This document shows positions 16,359-24,041 of a stretch of DNA of 64,000 nt, one piece after another; position 1 is the first letter of the stretch; every line of letters begins with the position of its first letter. A model generated the notes under the pieces. The model did no database searches, had not been told where the DNA came from, and saw only the letters and a list, made by a program, of their open reading frames with translations. The position numbers and the translations under genes are program-made. This stretch comes from Salinihabitans flavidus (GTDB lineage: Bacteria > Pseudomonadota > Alphaproteobacteria > Rhodobacterales > Rhodobacteraceae): the NCBI RefSeq assembly GCF_900110425.1, contig NZ_FODS01000002.1, positions 248,001-312,000 on the forward strand, written 5' to 3'.

Positions 16359-18283
16359 AGGTTCTGATCGCCGTCACCCATCTTCTGGGCGCGGGGCACC
16401 TCAGCCGCGCAATGACTTTGGCGCGGGCTTTTGCCAGCGCCGAACACAACACAACGGTGATCTCCGGCGGCCGCCCCACCCCACATATCGACACGGCGGG
16501 GTCTCGGCTGGTGCAACTGCCGCCTCTCGCCTCGGACGGCACGCGCTTCACCACGCTTCTGGATACCGATGGCCACGCCGCCACCCCCGCCTACCGCCTC
16601 GCCCGCGCGCAGGCGATGACCGCCACCTTGCGGGAGATCGCGCCCGATGTGCTGATCACGGAGCTTTTTCCGTTTGGCCGCCGCGCGTTGGCGCCGGAAT
16701 TTCTCGCCCTGCTGGAGGCCGCGCAGGATCTGCCGCACCGCCCCGTCACGCTCGCCTCGATCCGCGACATCCTCGCCCCGCCCTCCAACCCGGACAAGGC
16801 CGCCCGGACCCATGACATCATCGCGCGGCACTACGACGCCGTGCTCGTCCATTCCGATCCCGATGTGACCCCACTGGAGACAAGCTGGCCGGTGGATGCG
16901 TCCCTCGCGCCCAAACTGCGCTACACTGGCTATGTCGCCCCGCCCGCCTCCGCGCCGCACCCGGGCCGCGCCGGGCTTGGCGAGGTGCTGGTCAGCGCCG
17001 GGGGCGGCCCGGTCGGACAGGCGCTGTTCGACACGGCACTGGCCGCCGCGCGCCACTCCGTCCGGCCCTGGCGCCTGCTCGTCGGCGGAGAGGGGGCCGA
17101 GGTGCGTATCGCCGCCCTGAACGCGGCCGCCCCCGCCAATGTCACGGTGGAGGGCATCCGCCGCGATTTCCGCGCCATGCTGCACCACGCCGCCGCCTCC
17201 CTGAGCCTGTGCGGCTACAACACCGCGCTCGACCTGTTGCAAAGCGGCGTGCCCGCCGTTCTCGTGCCCTTCGACGACGGCGGAGAGGTCGAACAGACCC
17301 TGCGCGCCCGCGCCCTCGCGCATCTGCCCGCGATGGAAAGCATCGCCAGCGCCGCGCTCACACCGCAAACCCTGTCCCGCGCGCTTGAGAAAGTGATCGC
17401 CGAAGGCCGCCGCACCCCCGGCACCCTGCGCGATACGGGCGCGGCGGACTCGGTGCGCATCGCCGCCGATCTGGCCGGGGCCCGTCCCCCGGCGCCCCGT
17501 GCCCCGCGCGCCCCCGCCTTCGACTGGACCCCGCTGCGCGACGAATGGGCGGCATGGCGCGCCGCGGGGCTGACCTGCCCGATCTGGTGGCGCGACGACG
17601 ACACTGCCACTCCGACCCCCGCGCTGGAGCGTCTCGCCGCCCTCAGCGACGAAAGCGGTGTGCCGCTCCATCTCGCGTTGATCCCGGCGCAGGCCACCCC
17701 GGCCCTTGCCGACTGGATCGCGGATCGCCCCGATACAATCCCGCTCATCCACGGCTGGTCGCACGACAACCACGCCCCCGAGGGCGCGAAAAAGGCCGAG
17801 TTTGGTCAGCCGCGCGCGGAGGCAGCGGCCGATCTGCGCCGCGCCCGCGACCGGCTGCGCGCGCTCTTCGGGGCGCGGCTCGCCCCCGTGTTCGTGCCGC
17901 CGTGGAACCGCTTCGATGCGTCGCTCCCCCCGGTTCTCACCGCGCTCGGACTGCGCGCCCTGTCCGCCTTCACGCCCCGCGCCGCGCCGCAGGCCGCGCC
18001 GGGGCTGGCGCGGATCAACACCCATGTCGATCCCATCGACTGGCGCGGCACGCGCGACCTGATCGCGCCGGGCACGCTCATCGCGCAAACGGCGGGCCTT
18101 CTGCGCGAGCGCCGCGAAGGGTGCGCGGACAACGCCGAACCCTTCGGCCTGCTGACCCATCACCTTGCGCACGATGCCCTTGTCTGGGACTTCTGCCGCC
18201 AATACCTGCTTGAAATGCGCGCCGGCCCGACGGCCCTCTGGCGCGCCGACCGCGACCTGCCAGCCCGAGAGGACACGACATGA
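16355..18283 (+). CDS. Fusion of MurG-like glycosyltransferase and polysaccharide-deacetylase-like domain
   Basis: A 642-residue two-domain protein. Residues about 1-370 form a MurG-like transferase: VTHLLGAGHLSRAMTLARAF at the N-terminus, VLVSAGGGPVGQALFDTAL and LSLCGYNTALDLLQSGVPAV in the C-terminal lobe. After a Pro/Arg-rich linker (about 373-388), residues about 395-640 resemble NodB/YdjC-like deacetylases: IWWRDDDTATPTP supplies the DD metal pair, HGWSHDNHAPEG the histidines, and VFVPPWNRFD a later active-site strand. There is no signal peptide, so both activities are probably cytoplasmic. The start at 16355 overlaps the phosphatase stop by ATGA. Confidence 0.8.
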   Translation: MKVLIAVTHLLGAGHLSRAMTLARAFASAEHNTTVISGGRPTPHIDTAGSRLVQLPPLASDGTRFTTLLDTDGHAATPAYRLARAQAMTATLREIAPDVLITELFPFGRRALAPEFLALLEAAQDLPHRPVTLASIRDILAPPSNPDKAARTHDIIARHYDAVLVHSDPDVTPLETSWPVDASLAPKLRYTGYVAPPASAPHPGRAGLGEVLVSAGGGPVGQALFDTALAAARHSVRPWRLLVGGEGAEVRIAALNAAAPANVTVEGIRRDFRAMLHHAAASLSLCGYNTALDLLQSGVPAVLVPFDDGGEVEQTLRARALAHLPAMESIASAALTPQTLSRALEKVIAEGRRTPGTLRDTGAADSVRIAADLAGARPPAPRAPRAPAFDWTPLRDEWAAWRAAGLTCPIWWRDDDTATPTPALERLAALSDESGVPLHLALIPAQATPALADWIADRPDTIPLIHGWSHDNHAPEGAKKAEFGQPRAEAAADLRRARDRLRALFGARLAPVFVPPWNRFDASLPPVLTALGLRALSAFTPRAAPQAAPGLARINTHVDPIDWRGTRDLIAPGTLIAQTAGLLRERREGCADNAEPFGLLTHHLAHDALVWDFCRQYLLEMRAGPTALWRADRDLPAREDTT

Positions 18284-18762
18284 GCCGCCTTGACAGCATG
18301 ATGCGCCGCCTTGCCGCCCAACGCGACGGAATCGAATGGGGGCTGGCGCGGATCGGCGGGATCGACGGCGACATCCTCGACATGGGGCTGGGCAATGGCC
18401 GCACCTACGACCACCTGCGCGAACACGCCGGGGGGCGCCGCATCCGCGTGATCGACCGGGTGCTGCAATGCCACCCCTCCTGCGTGCCCCCGCAAGAGGA
18501 TTTTCTGGAGGGCGAGGCCGACGCCATGCTGGACCGGCTCGCCGCCGAAGGCGCGCGCATCGCTCTGGTGCATTACGATCTGGGCTTTGGCGTGAAGGAC
18601 AGGGACGTGGCCGAGGCCGCCCGCCTTTCGCCGCGCATCGCGCGGATCATGATGCCCGGCGGCATCCTCGTGTCGGGCCAGCCGCTGGAAGGCTTCGACC
18701 CGCTCCCCGGGCCGGACACGGTGGCGCCGGATCGCTATTGTTTCTACCGCCACGCTGGCTAA
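18280..18762 (+). CDS. Small SAM-dependent methyltransferase-like protein
   Basis: A 160-residue protein with the first part of a class I methyltransferase fold: DILDMGLGNGRTYDHLRE (about 31-48) is the SAM-binding glycine loop, then IRVIDR as the acidic strand and IALVHYDLGFGVKDRD. The chain is short for the family and lacks an obvious substrate domain, so the acceptor is unknown; O-methylation of the glycan or a precursor fits the context. Its ATG overlaps the fusion gene's stop by four bases, and it is the last gene of the tight operon before a 131-base gap. Confidence 0.75.
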   Translation: MSRLDSMMRRLAAQRDGIEWGLARIGGIDGDILDMGLGNGRTYDHLREHAGGRRIRVIDRVLQCHPSCVPPQEDFLEGEADAMLDRLAAEGARIALVHYDLGFGVKDRDVAEAARLSPRIARIMMPGGILVSGQPLEGFDPLPGPDTVAPDRYCFYRHAG

Positions 18763-18893
18763 CCGGACACACTCCCGCCCCATCCCGCCTCGCGCCCCAA
18801 AAATGACGTGGCACGCGGCCAGCATGACATGCTAGGCAAGAGGCAGGACGGAGCGGCCCGGGCCGGCATCACGCATTTCATATGGGGTTTTCG

Positions 18894-20513
18894 ATGAACG
18901 GATCGACAGGAACGTCACTGGTTGCGGCCCTCACCCTGACGCTGGCAGGCACAATCGCGCCCGCACAGGATCTGCGCAGCCCGCTTGAGGAACATGTCGG
19001 TCGGCAGGGCACCTTCGAGACCGGCAACCAGATCCACAAGAACGGCTGGCGCATGTGGACCGGCGCGATCCAGACCAACCCAGAGGTCGCCACCGCCGGG
19101 ACAGGCAACCAGATCTACATGGGCGGGATGGATTTCGGCGTCACGCCGCGCACGCAGCTCGGCTTTTCCATCGGCTATCACCGCGATCCCACGATCAACC
19201 CCGTGGCCGGCGCAAGCCCCGACGTGCTGATGTCCTCCTATGCGCTGCAGGGCAAATACCGCTTCTACGAGGACGCAAGCTGGAGCGTGCACGCCGCCGC
19301 CTCGCTGGAGTATTTCAGCTATGAATCCGCGATCTTCGGCTCCGGCGGCGGCTCGGATGCCGATCACGTCATCGGCTCGCTGCACCTGCCGATCTCCTAC
19401 AACGCGGGCAACGATCTCAGGTTCCACCTCACGCCCGGCATCGCGGTCTTTACCGACAACATGAACGGCAACGACTTCTTCGGCACCATCCCGATGCTCG
19501 GCGTCGGCGCAAGCTGGAAGCCGCACCGCCGCTGGCTCACCTACGGCTCGGTGAACATGCCCTTCGGTGAGAACGGCAATACCGTCACCAGCGCCGGCAC
19601 CCTGACCAACAAGCCGATCTGGACGCTGGGCGCCGCCTTCAACGTCACGCCCAAGACGACGCTCGACCTGTTCGTGACCAACGGCATGGGCGGCACTCCG
19701 GCCACCTCGATCATCGGCATGCTGCCGGACGCCGACACCACCATGATCGGCGCCACCGTGACCTACACGCCCGGCCGGTCGGAACGCTATCGCCCGAACT
19801 ACCGCGGTACCCCCGCAGAGCCGCTCTCGCGCCGGCAGGAGGCGCTGCAACACGACGGCTACACGCTCACCTCCGCCGACACGCTCACCCCCGGCGCGGT
19901 GCTGGGCAGCCTCGGCTTCGGCACCGATGGGGGCTATTCCGGTGCGGTGCAATTCTCGCCCGACTACGACGGGCAAATGGAATTCGCCTATGACCAGGTG
20001 GCCGACGACGGCAGCGTGGCCACCCCCTCGCAGATCCCCTCGCTGAGCGGGCGCTACATGTTCGGCGTCAAGCTGCGCTTTCTCGATCAGAACAACGGCA
20101 GCCCGGTCTCGCTCTCGGGCCGCGCGCTGATCGGGCGCGACACATCGGCAAGCCTCAACGGCGTGCTTTATCTCGGCATGCCGGTGATGTGGAAGGCCAA
20201 CGACCGCCTCGCACTGACCGCCAACCCGAAATTCGCCGCCTTCGGAAGCGAGCGGAAATTCGGCGTCGGCCTCGGCGTGAACTATGAGCTGGCCAACGGG
20301 CTTCAGGCCATCGCGGAGGTCACGCCGGTCAACGACGGCGATCCGCTGGTCTGGGCGGCGGGCGTGCGCTACCGCGTGCCCGGAAGCAGGCTCGACCTCG
20401 ACCTGAGCGCCACCAATGCCATCGGGCGCTACGGCATCGGCACGATGGTCGCACAGGACGACGCGCGCGTGGCTCTCACTGCAACCTACCGTTTCGACGC
20501 GCGCCGGCGCTGA
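18894..20513 (+). CDS. Outer-membrane beta-barrel protein, unknown specificity
   Basis: A 539-residue exported protein. The signal peptide runs to about APAQ (residue 25) and is followed by alternating polar/hydrophobic strands, many ending in aromatic residues, down to a C-terminal YRFDARRR. Pairs such as FGVTPRTQLGFSIGYHRDP and VGLGVNYELANGLQAIAEV are typical of porin-like strands. The ATG at 18894 has GGGG six bases upstream; an in-frame ATG at 18882 has no ribosome site. It lies downstream of the glycan operon and might act in export or envelope anchoring, but could equally be independent. I do not recognise the exact family. Confidence 0.72.
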   Translation: MNGSTGTSLVAALTLTLAGTIAPAQDLRSPLEEHVGRQGTFETGNQIHKNGWRMWTGAIQTNPEVATAGTGNQIYMGGMDFGVTPRTQLGFSIGYHRDPTINPVAGASPDVLMSSYALQGKYRFYEDASWSVHAAASLEYFSYESAIFGSGGGSDADHVIGSLHLPISYNAGNDLRFHLTPGIAVFTDNMNGNDFFGTIPMLGVGASWKPHRRWLTYGSVNMPFGENGNTVTSAGTLTNKPIWTLGAAFNVTPKTTLDLFVTNGMGGTPATSIIGMLPDADTTMIGATVTYTPGRSERYRPNYRGTPAEPLSRRQEALQHDGYTLTSADTLTPGAVLGSLGFGTDGGYSGAVQFSPDYDGQMEFAYDQVADDGSVATPSQIPSLSGRYMFGVKLRFLDQNNGSPVSLSGRALIGRDTSASLNGVLYLGMPVMWKANDRLALTANPKFAAFGSERKFGVGLGVNYELANGLQAIAEVTPVNDGDPLVWAAGVRYRVPGSRLDLDLSATNAIGRYGIGTMVAQDDARVALTATYRFDARRR

Positions 20514-20527
20514 CGCGCCCCGCCTCG

Positions 20528-20588
20528 TCTTTTCGGGTCAAATACCTCGGGGTGAATGCGCCGCAAGGCGCAGAGGGGCGGCGCCCCT
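20528..20588 (-). repeat. Second copy of the 26-bp block plus hairpin, 3' of the TRAP permease
   Basis: Read on the minus strand, the TRAP permease stop is followed by a hairpin (AGGGGC-GGC-GCCCCT, 20574-20588) and then by the 26-base block at 20528-20553, identical to 8291-8316. In both places the order is gene, hairpin, block, so orientation follows the upstream gene. The segment also separates convergent genes. It may help end or stabilise both transcripts. Confidence 0.75.
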
Positions 20589-20595
20589 GCCCCGC

Positions 20596-22002
20596 TCACA
20601 CCTGTCCCGGCAGCCAGAGCACGATCGCCGGAAACGCCACCAGCAGCGCGATGGTCACCCCGTCGGCGATGAAGAACGGCGTCACCCCCTTGAACACGTC
20701 CTGCACGCTCAGATCGTCGCGCACCCCGGCCACGACGAAGCAATTGAGCCCGATGGGCGGCGTGATCAGGCAGAACTCGGCCATCTTCACCACGAGGATG
20801 CCGAACCAGATCGCGCACATCGGCCCGCTCATGCCGAAGGTGCTGTCCGCCGCGCTCACGAACTCCCCGCCGTTGAGCGCCATCACCGCCGGATAGACCA
20901 CAGGCAGCGTCAGCAGCAGCATCCCGATGGCATCCATGAACATCCCCAGCACCGCATAGGCCAGAAGGATGCACACAAGGATCAGCATGGGCGACATCGA
21001 CAGCCCCGTGATCCAGTCGGCGAAGGCGCCGGGCAGATCCGCGAAGCCCAGAAACCGCACATAGATCAGCACCCCCCAGATGATCGTGAAGATCATCACC
21101 GACAGCTTCGCCGTCTCCAGAAGCGCGTCCTTCAACTCCGTCCAGCGCATCCCGCGATAAAGCGCCATCAGGAACACCACGAAGGCGCCGATCGCCCCGC
21201 CCTCGGTCGGCGTGCCCCATGCGTCACCGCCGAACGGGTTGTAGACAAAGAAGATGATCGTCACGACCACGAACAGGATCGGAAGCGCGGGCGGCAGCGA
21301 CACGAAACGCTCGCGCCATGTGAATCCGCCCACCGGCGGGCCGAACCCCTTGATCGTCAGCGCCAGCCCCACGATCAGCAGGGCATAGACCAGCGCCGAG
21401 AACATCCCCGGCAGGAACCCCGCCAGCAAGAGCTTACCCACGTCCTGCTCCACGATGATGGCATAGATCACGAGGATGGCCGAGGGCGGGATCAGGCTCG
21501 CCAGCGTGCCGCCCGCCGCCACCACGCCGGCGGCGAATTTCTTGTCATAGCCGATCTTGAGCATCTCGGGAATCGCGATTCGCGCGAACACCGCCGAGGT
21601 GGCCACCGACGCGCCCGACACCGCCGCGAACCCCGCCGTGGCAAAGACGGTGGACACCGCAAGCCCCCCCGGAACCCAAGCGATCCAGCGTTTCGCCGCC
21701 TCGAAAAGCGCGCGCGTCAGTCCCGCGTAATACGCCAGATAGCCGATCATGATGAAGGTCGGAATAAGGCTGAGCGCCTGACTGGAGACCTTGGAATGCG
21801 GCACCTGCCCCGCCGTCTTGACCGCCACCGTCAGCGCCCAGCCGAAATCCTCGCCCGCGTAACCCTTCTTCGCCCAGAAGATCCAGATCAGCCCGATCAT
21901 CCCGGCCAGACCCGCGGCGAACGCCACGCGCATTCCGAGCACCACCAGAACCAGCAACCCGCCGGTCACGGCCAGGCCAATATCAATCGGTTCCATTGCC
22001 AT
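20596..22002 (-). CDS. TRAP transporter large permease (DctM type)
   Basis: The 468-residue DctM-family subunit forms the ion-coupled transport channel of a tripartite ATP-independent periplasmic transporter. About twelve hydrophobic segments are visible. Family landmarks are GFAAVSGASVATSAVFARIA, GGTLASLIPPSAILVIYAII and GMFMDAIGMLLLTLPVVYPA, then CLITPPIGLNCFVVAG near the C-terminus, close to the scissors-helix and Na+/substrate sites of the family. It starts nine bases after the small permease stop. The order P-Q-M on the minus strand is a standard TRAP operon. Confidence 0.93.
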   Translation of the reverse strand: MAMEPIDIGLAVTGGLLVLVVLGMRVAFAAGLAGMIGLIWIFWAKKGYAGEDFGWALTVAVKTAGQVPHSKVSSQALSLIPTFIMIGYLAYYAGLTRALFEAAKRWIAWVPGGLAVSTVFATAGFAAVSGASVATSAVFARIAIPEMLKIGYDKKFAAGVVAAGGTLASLIPPSAILVIYAIIVEQDVGKLLLAGFLPGMFSALVYALLIVGLALTIKGFGPPVGGFTWRERFVSLPPALPILFVVVTIIFFVYNPFGGDAWGTPTEGGAIGAFVVFLMALYRGMRWTELKDALLETAKLSVMIFTIIWGVLIYVRFLGFADLPGAFADWITGLSMSPMLILVCILLAYAVLGMFMDAIGMLLLTLPVVYPAVMALNGGEFVSAADSTFGMSGPMCAIWFGILVVKMAEFCLITPPIGLNCFVVAGVRDDLSVQDVFKGVTPFFIADGVTIALLVAFPAIVLWLPGQV

Positions 22003-22011
22003 CGCCCCCGC

Positions 22012-22644
22012 TCACACGTCCCGGCCCGAGACATGCTCGGCCTCCATCGCGGCCTGTTCGGCCGCGCTCATCACCAGAGGCACCGCCACCGGGTGCGCCG
22101 TCCCGGTGATCAATGCCCGCCCATAGGCCCACAATTGCAGGCACAGCCGCACGCAGATCACCGAAAACGCCACCGGCGCCAGAAGCTTGGCCGGCCAGAT
22201 CGGCAGCGCGATGTCCATGGAACTGTCCCGGCTCCACATCGGCGCGGCGAAATCGAAACTCCGGTCGAAATGCGCCCATGTGCCCCAGACCAGCAGCACC
22301 ATCAGCAGCAGGATCGCCGCCGTGGTGACGAATTCGGCGGCGTAGAGCCACCGCCCCTTGAGCTGGCCAACCAGAATATCCATGCGGATATGCCCGCCGT
22401 CCCGCTGGGTGAAGGAAATGCCCATGAAGGCGACCAGCGGCATGATCTGCTCGATCCAGTCCACATAGCCCGGCAGCGGCTGTCCGAAGCCATTGCGCCC
22501 CCCGACAGAGGCGACCGCCAGCAACATGAGTGAAAACACCGCCAACCCGCTCAGAAGCGCGAATACGCGCTCAAGCCGGTAGAGCGATCTGTCGATTCGG
22601 CTCAGCCGGCTGTCGTCCGACAGCACGAGCGACGATCCCGACAT
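22012..22644 (-). CDS. TRAP transporter small permease (DctQ type)
   Basis: A 210-residue inner-membrane protein with four hydrophobic segments, the layout of DctQ subunits that dock on the large permease. The family segment WIEQIMPLVAFMGISFTQRD precedes GGHIRMDIL, a characteristic stretch in DctQ. The ATG at 22644 follows a GGGAGGGGG ribosome site; the frame opens a little further upstream without one. It lies 70 bases after the binding-protein gene, and that gap holds a GC-rich hairpin. Confidence 0.88.
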   Translation of the reverse strand: MSGSSLVLSDDSRLSRIDRSLYRLERVFALLSGLAVFSLMLLAVASVGGRNGFGQPLPGYVDWIEQIMPLVAFMGISFTQRDGGHIRMDILVGQLKGRWLYAAEFVTTAAILLLMVLLVWGTWAHFDRSFDFAAPMWSRDSSMDIALPIWPAKLLAPVAFSVICVRLCLQLWAYGRALITGTAHPVAVPLVMSAAEQAAMEAEHVSGRDV

Positions 22645-22670
22645 CGCGCACCCCCTCCCCTTGTGCAATC

Positions 22671-22696
22671 GGCCCGCCCCCGTCTGGGGACGGGCC
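22671..22696 (-). terminator. Intercistronic hairpin between TRAP binding-protein and permease genes
   Basis: On the minus strand GGCCCGTCCCC and GGGGGCGGGCC can pair around a short AGAC-containing loop. There is no T-run. Hairpins at this place in TRAP operons are often 3' stabilisers or partial terminators that allow more binding protein than permease; that role is inferred here. Confidence 0.5.
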
Positions 22697-22714
22697 TTTC
22701 GATCCGAAGCCGGA

Positions 22715-23734
22715 TCAGTTCACCGACTTGAGTTCCGCCAGCGTCTCAAGCGTGAAATCGTAAAGCTCCTGCGCCGGAAGCCCGCGCGCGGAATTCTCCT
22801 CGATCCACGCCTGCGCCGCCGGGGCGGCCGCGGCCTCTTCGAAGGCGGCGAGCGTCTCGTCCGGATAGGTGATCCGCTCTATCCCGCGCTCATCGAGGGT
22901 CGGGCCCCATTTCGCCATCGTCTGGTTCTGGTAGTAGTCGATATAATGGTTCAGCGCCTCCTCGATGGACCCAATAAGCGCCTCCCGATGCTCATCGCTG
23001 AGCCCCTCAAGCGCATCTGTATTGGCCACCACCGGGCAGTTCACCGTGCCGGGGTTGAGGTTGGTCGTCCACCATTCGGCCTTTTCCACGATGCCGAAGG
23101 ACATATGCGCGTGCGGCGCGAAGGACACCGCCTTCACCACGCCGCTGTCAAGCGCCTGACGCACCTCCGTGGCCGACATGGAGGTGGGCACCGCCCCCAG
23201 CGTTTCCATCGCCGCGCCGATCCCGCCGGTGGCCCGCACCGCCAGCCCCTCGAAGGCGTCAAGCGTCTCGGGCGGCTCGCCCACACCGGCAAAATTGTAT
23301 TGCGGCAGCGGCGAAGGCATCAGGATCGTGGCGTTCCAGCGTGCGAGATCCTTCTTCACCGCCGGATGCTGGTAAAGCGCCATGGACAGCGCGCGCTCCT
23401 GCTCCAGCGTCTCCACGCCAAGGAACGGAAGCTCAAGCACCGTGATCGACGGATTCTTGTCGCGGTGATACCCGGCGCAGAACTGCGCCATCTCGAACGC
23501 CCCGATGGAGATCCCGTCAAGGTTCTCGCGGTTGTTCGACAGCCCGCCATAGGAAATGTTGAGCGTGAACTCCCCGTTGGTCTTGTCGCTCACCAGCTCG
23601 GCCAGCTTCTCGACCTGTTCGGTAAAGGCCCGGCGCTTGCCCCAGAGCGAGACATTCCATTCCTCGGCGAGCGTCTCGCCCGCAAAGGACACGGCCAGCG
23701 CGGCCACCGCCGCCCTGCTTAGCAGTCGTTTCAT
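22715..23734 (-). CDS. TRAP transporter periplasmic solute-binding protein (DctP type)
   Basis: A 339-residue extracytoplasmic receptor with a signal peptide ending near ETLAEEW (cleavage about residue 23). It has the DctP-family scaffold: LSNNRENLDGISIGAFEMAQ in lobe one, LRVR-type core as FEGLAVRATGGIGAAMETLG with the ligand-binding Arg near residue 168, and the long closing helix DSGVVKAVSFAPHAHMSFGI. GGAGG lies five bases before the ATG. The ligand cannot be read from sequence. The next upstream gene on the same strand encodes a D-lactate/glycolate-type dehydrogenase, which makes a hydroxy acid a reasonable guess. Confidence 0.9.
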   Translation of the reverse strand: MKRLLSRAAVAALAVSFAGETLAEEWNVSLWGKRRAFTEQVEKLAELVSDKTNGEFTLNISYGGLSNNRENLDGISIGAFEMAQFCAGYHRDKNPSITVLELPFLGVETLEQERALSMALYQHPAVKKDLARWNATILMPSPLPQYNFAGVGEPPETLDAFEGLAVRATGGIGAAMETLGAVPTSMSATEVRQALDSGVVKAVSFAPHAHMSFGIVEKAEWWTTNLNPGTVNCPVVANTDALEGLSDEHREALIGSIEEALNHYIDYYQNQTMAKWGPTLDERGIERITYPDETLAAFEEAAAAPAAQAWIEENSARGLPAQELYDFTLETLAELKSVN

Positions 23735-23949
23735 AGGTTCCTCCCTTGATATTCATCCGTTGGACGGGGATAGTTTATGAAATCCCGCGTATCGCACCAT
23801 GAGAAAAACCGCGCGGGCACAGCGCGCCGCCTTGCGGATTTCCGCAGGGGTGGGAGCCGGCCCACCGCACCCTCGCCGCACTTTTTTTACCCGATCTTAA
23901 CGCCTTTGCGCCGAACGCGCCGTTAACCGGGCCGGTCCGGACAGGCGGC

Positions 23950-24027
23950 ACCGACGCGATACCGACAAAATACCGACGTTTTACCGACGTGGCGTTTTCA
24001 GTGAAATCAAGGGCTTAACCCAATTCG
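23950..24027 (+). repeat. Intergenic repeat element, copy B, with four 11-bp units
   Basis: Four consecutive units of ACCGACNNNNT run 23950-23960, 23961-23971, 23972-23982 and 23983-23993; the last is degenerate, ending GTGGC. The tail carries GGCTTAACCCAATTCG (24012-24027), matching the tails of copies A and D. The element ends about 15 bases before the 3' end of the FAD dehydrogenase gene. The rest of the 307-base gap (23735-24041) holds the upstream region of the TRAP operon and no gene that I can see. Confidence 0.85.
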
Positions 24028-24041
24028 CGGCCACAGGTCCG

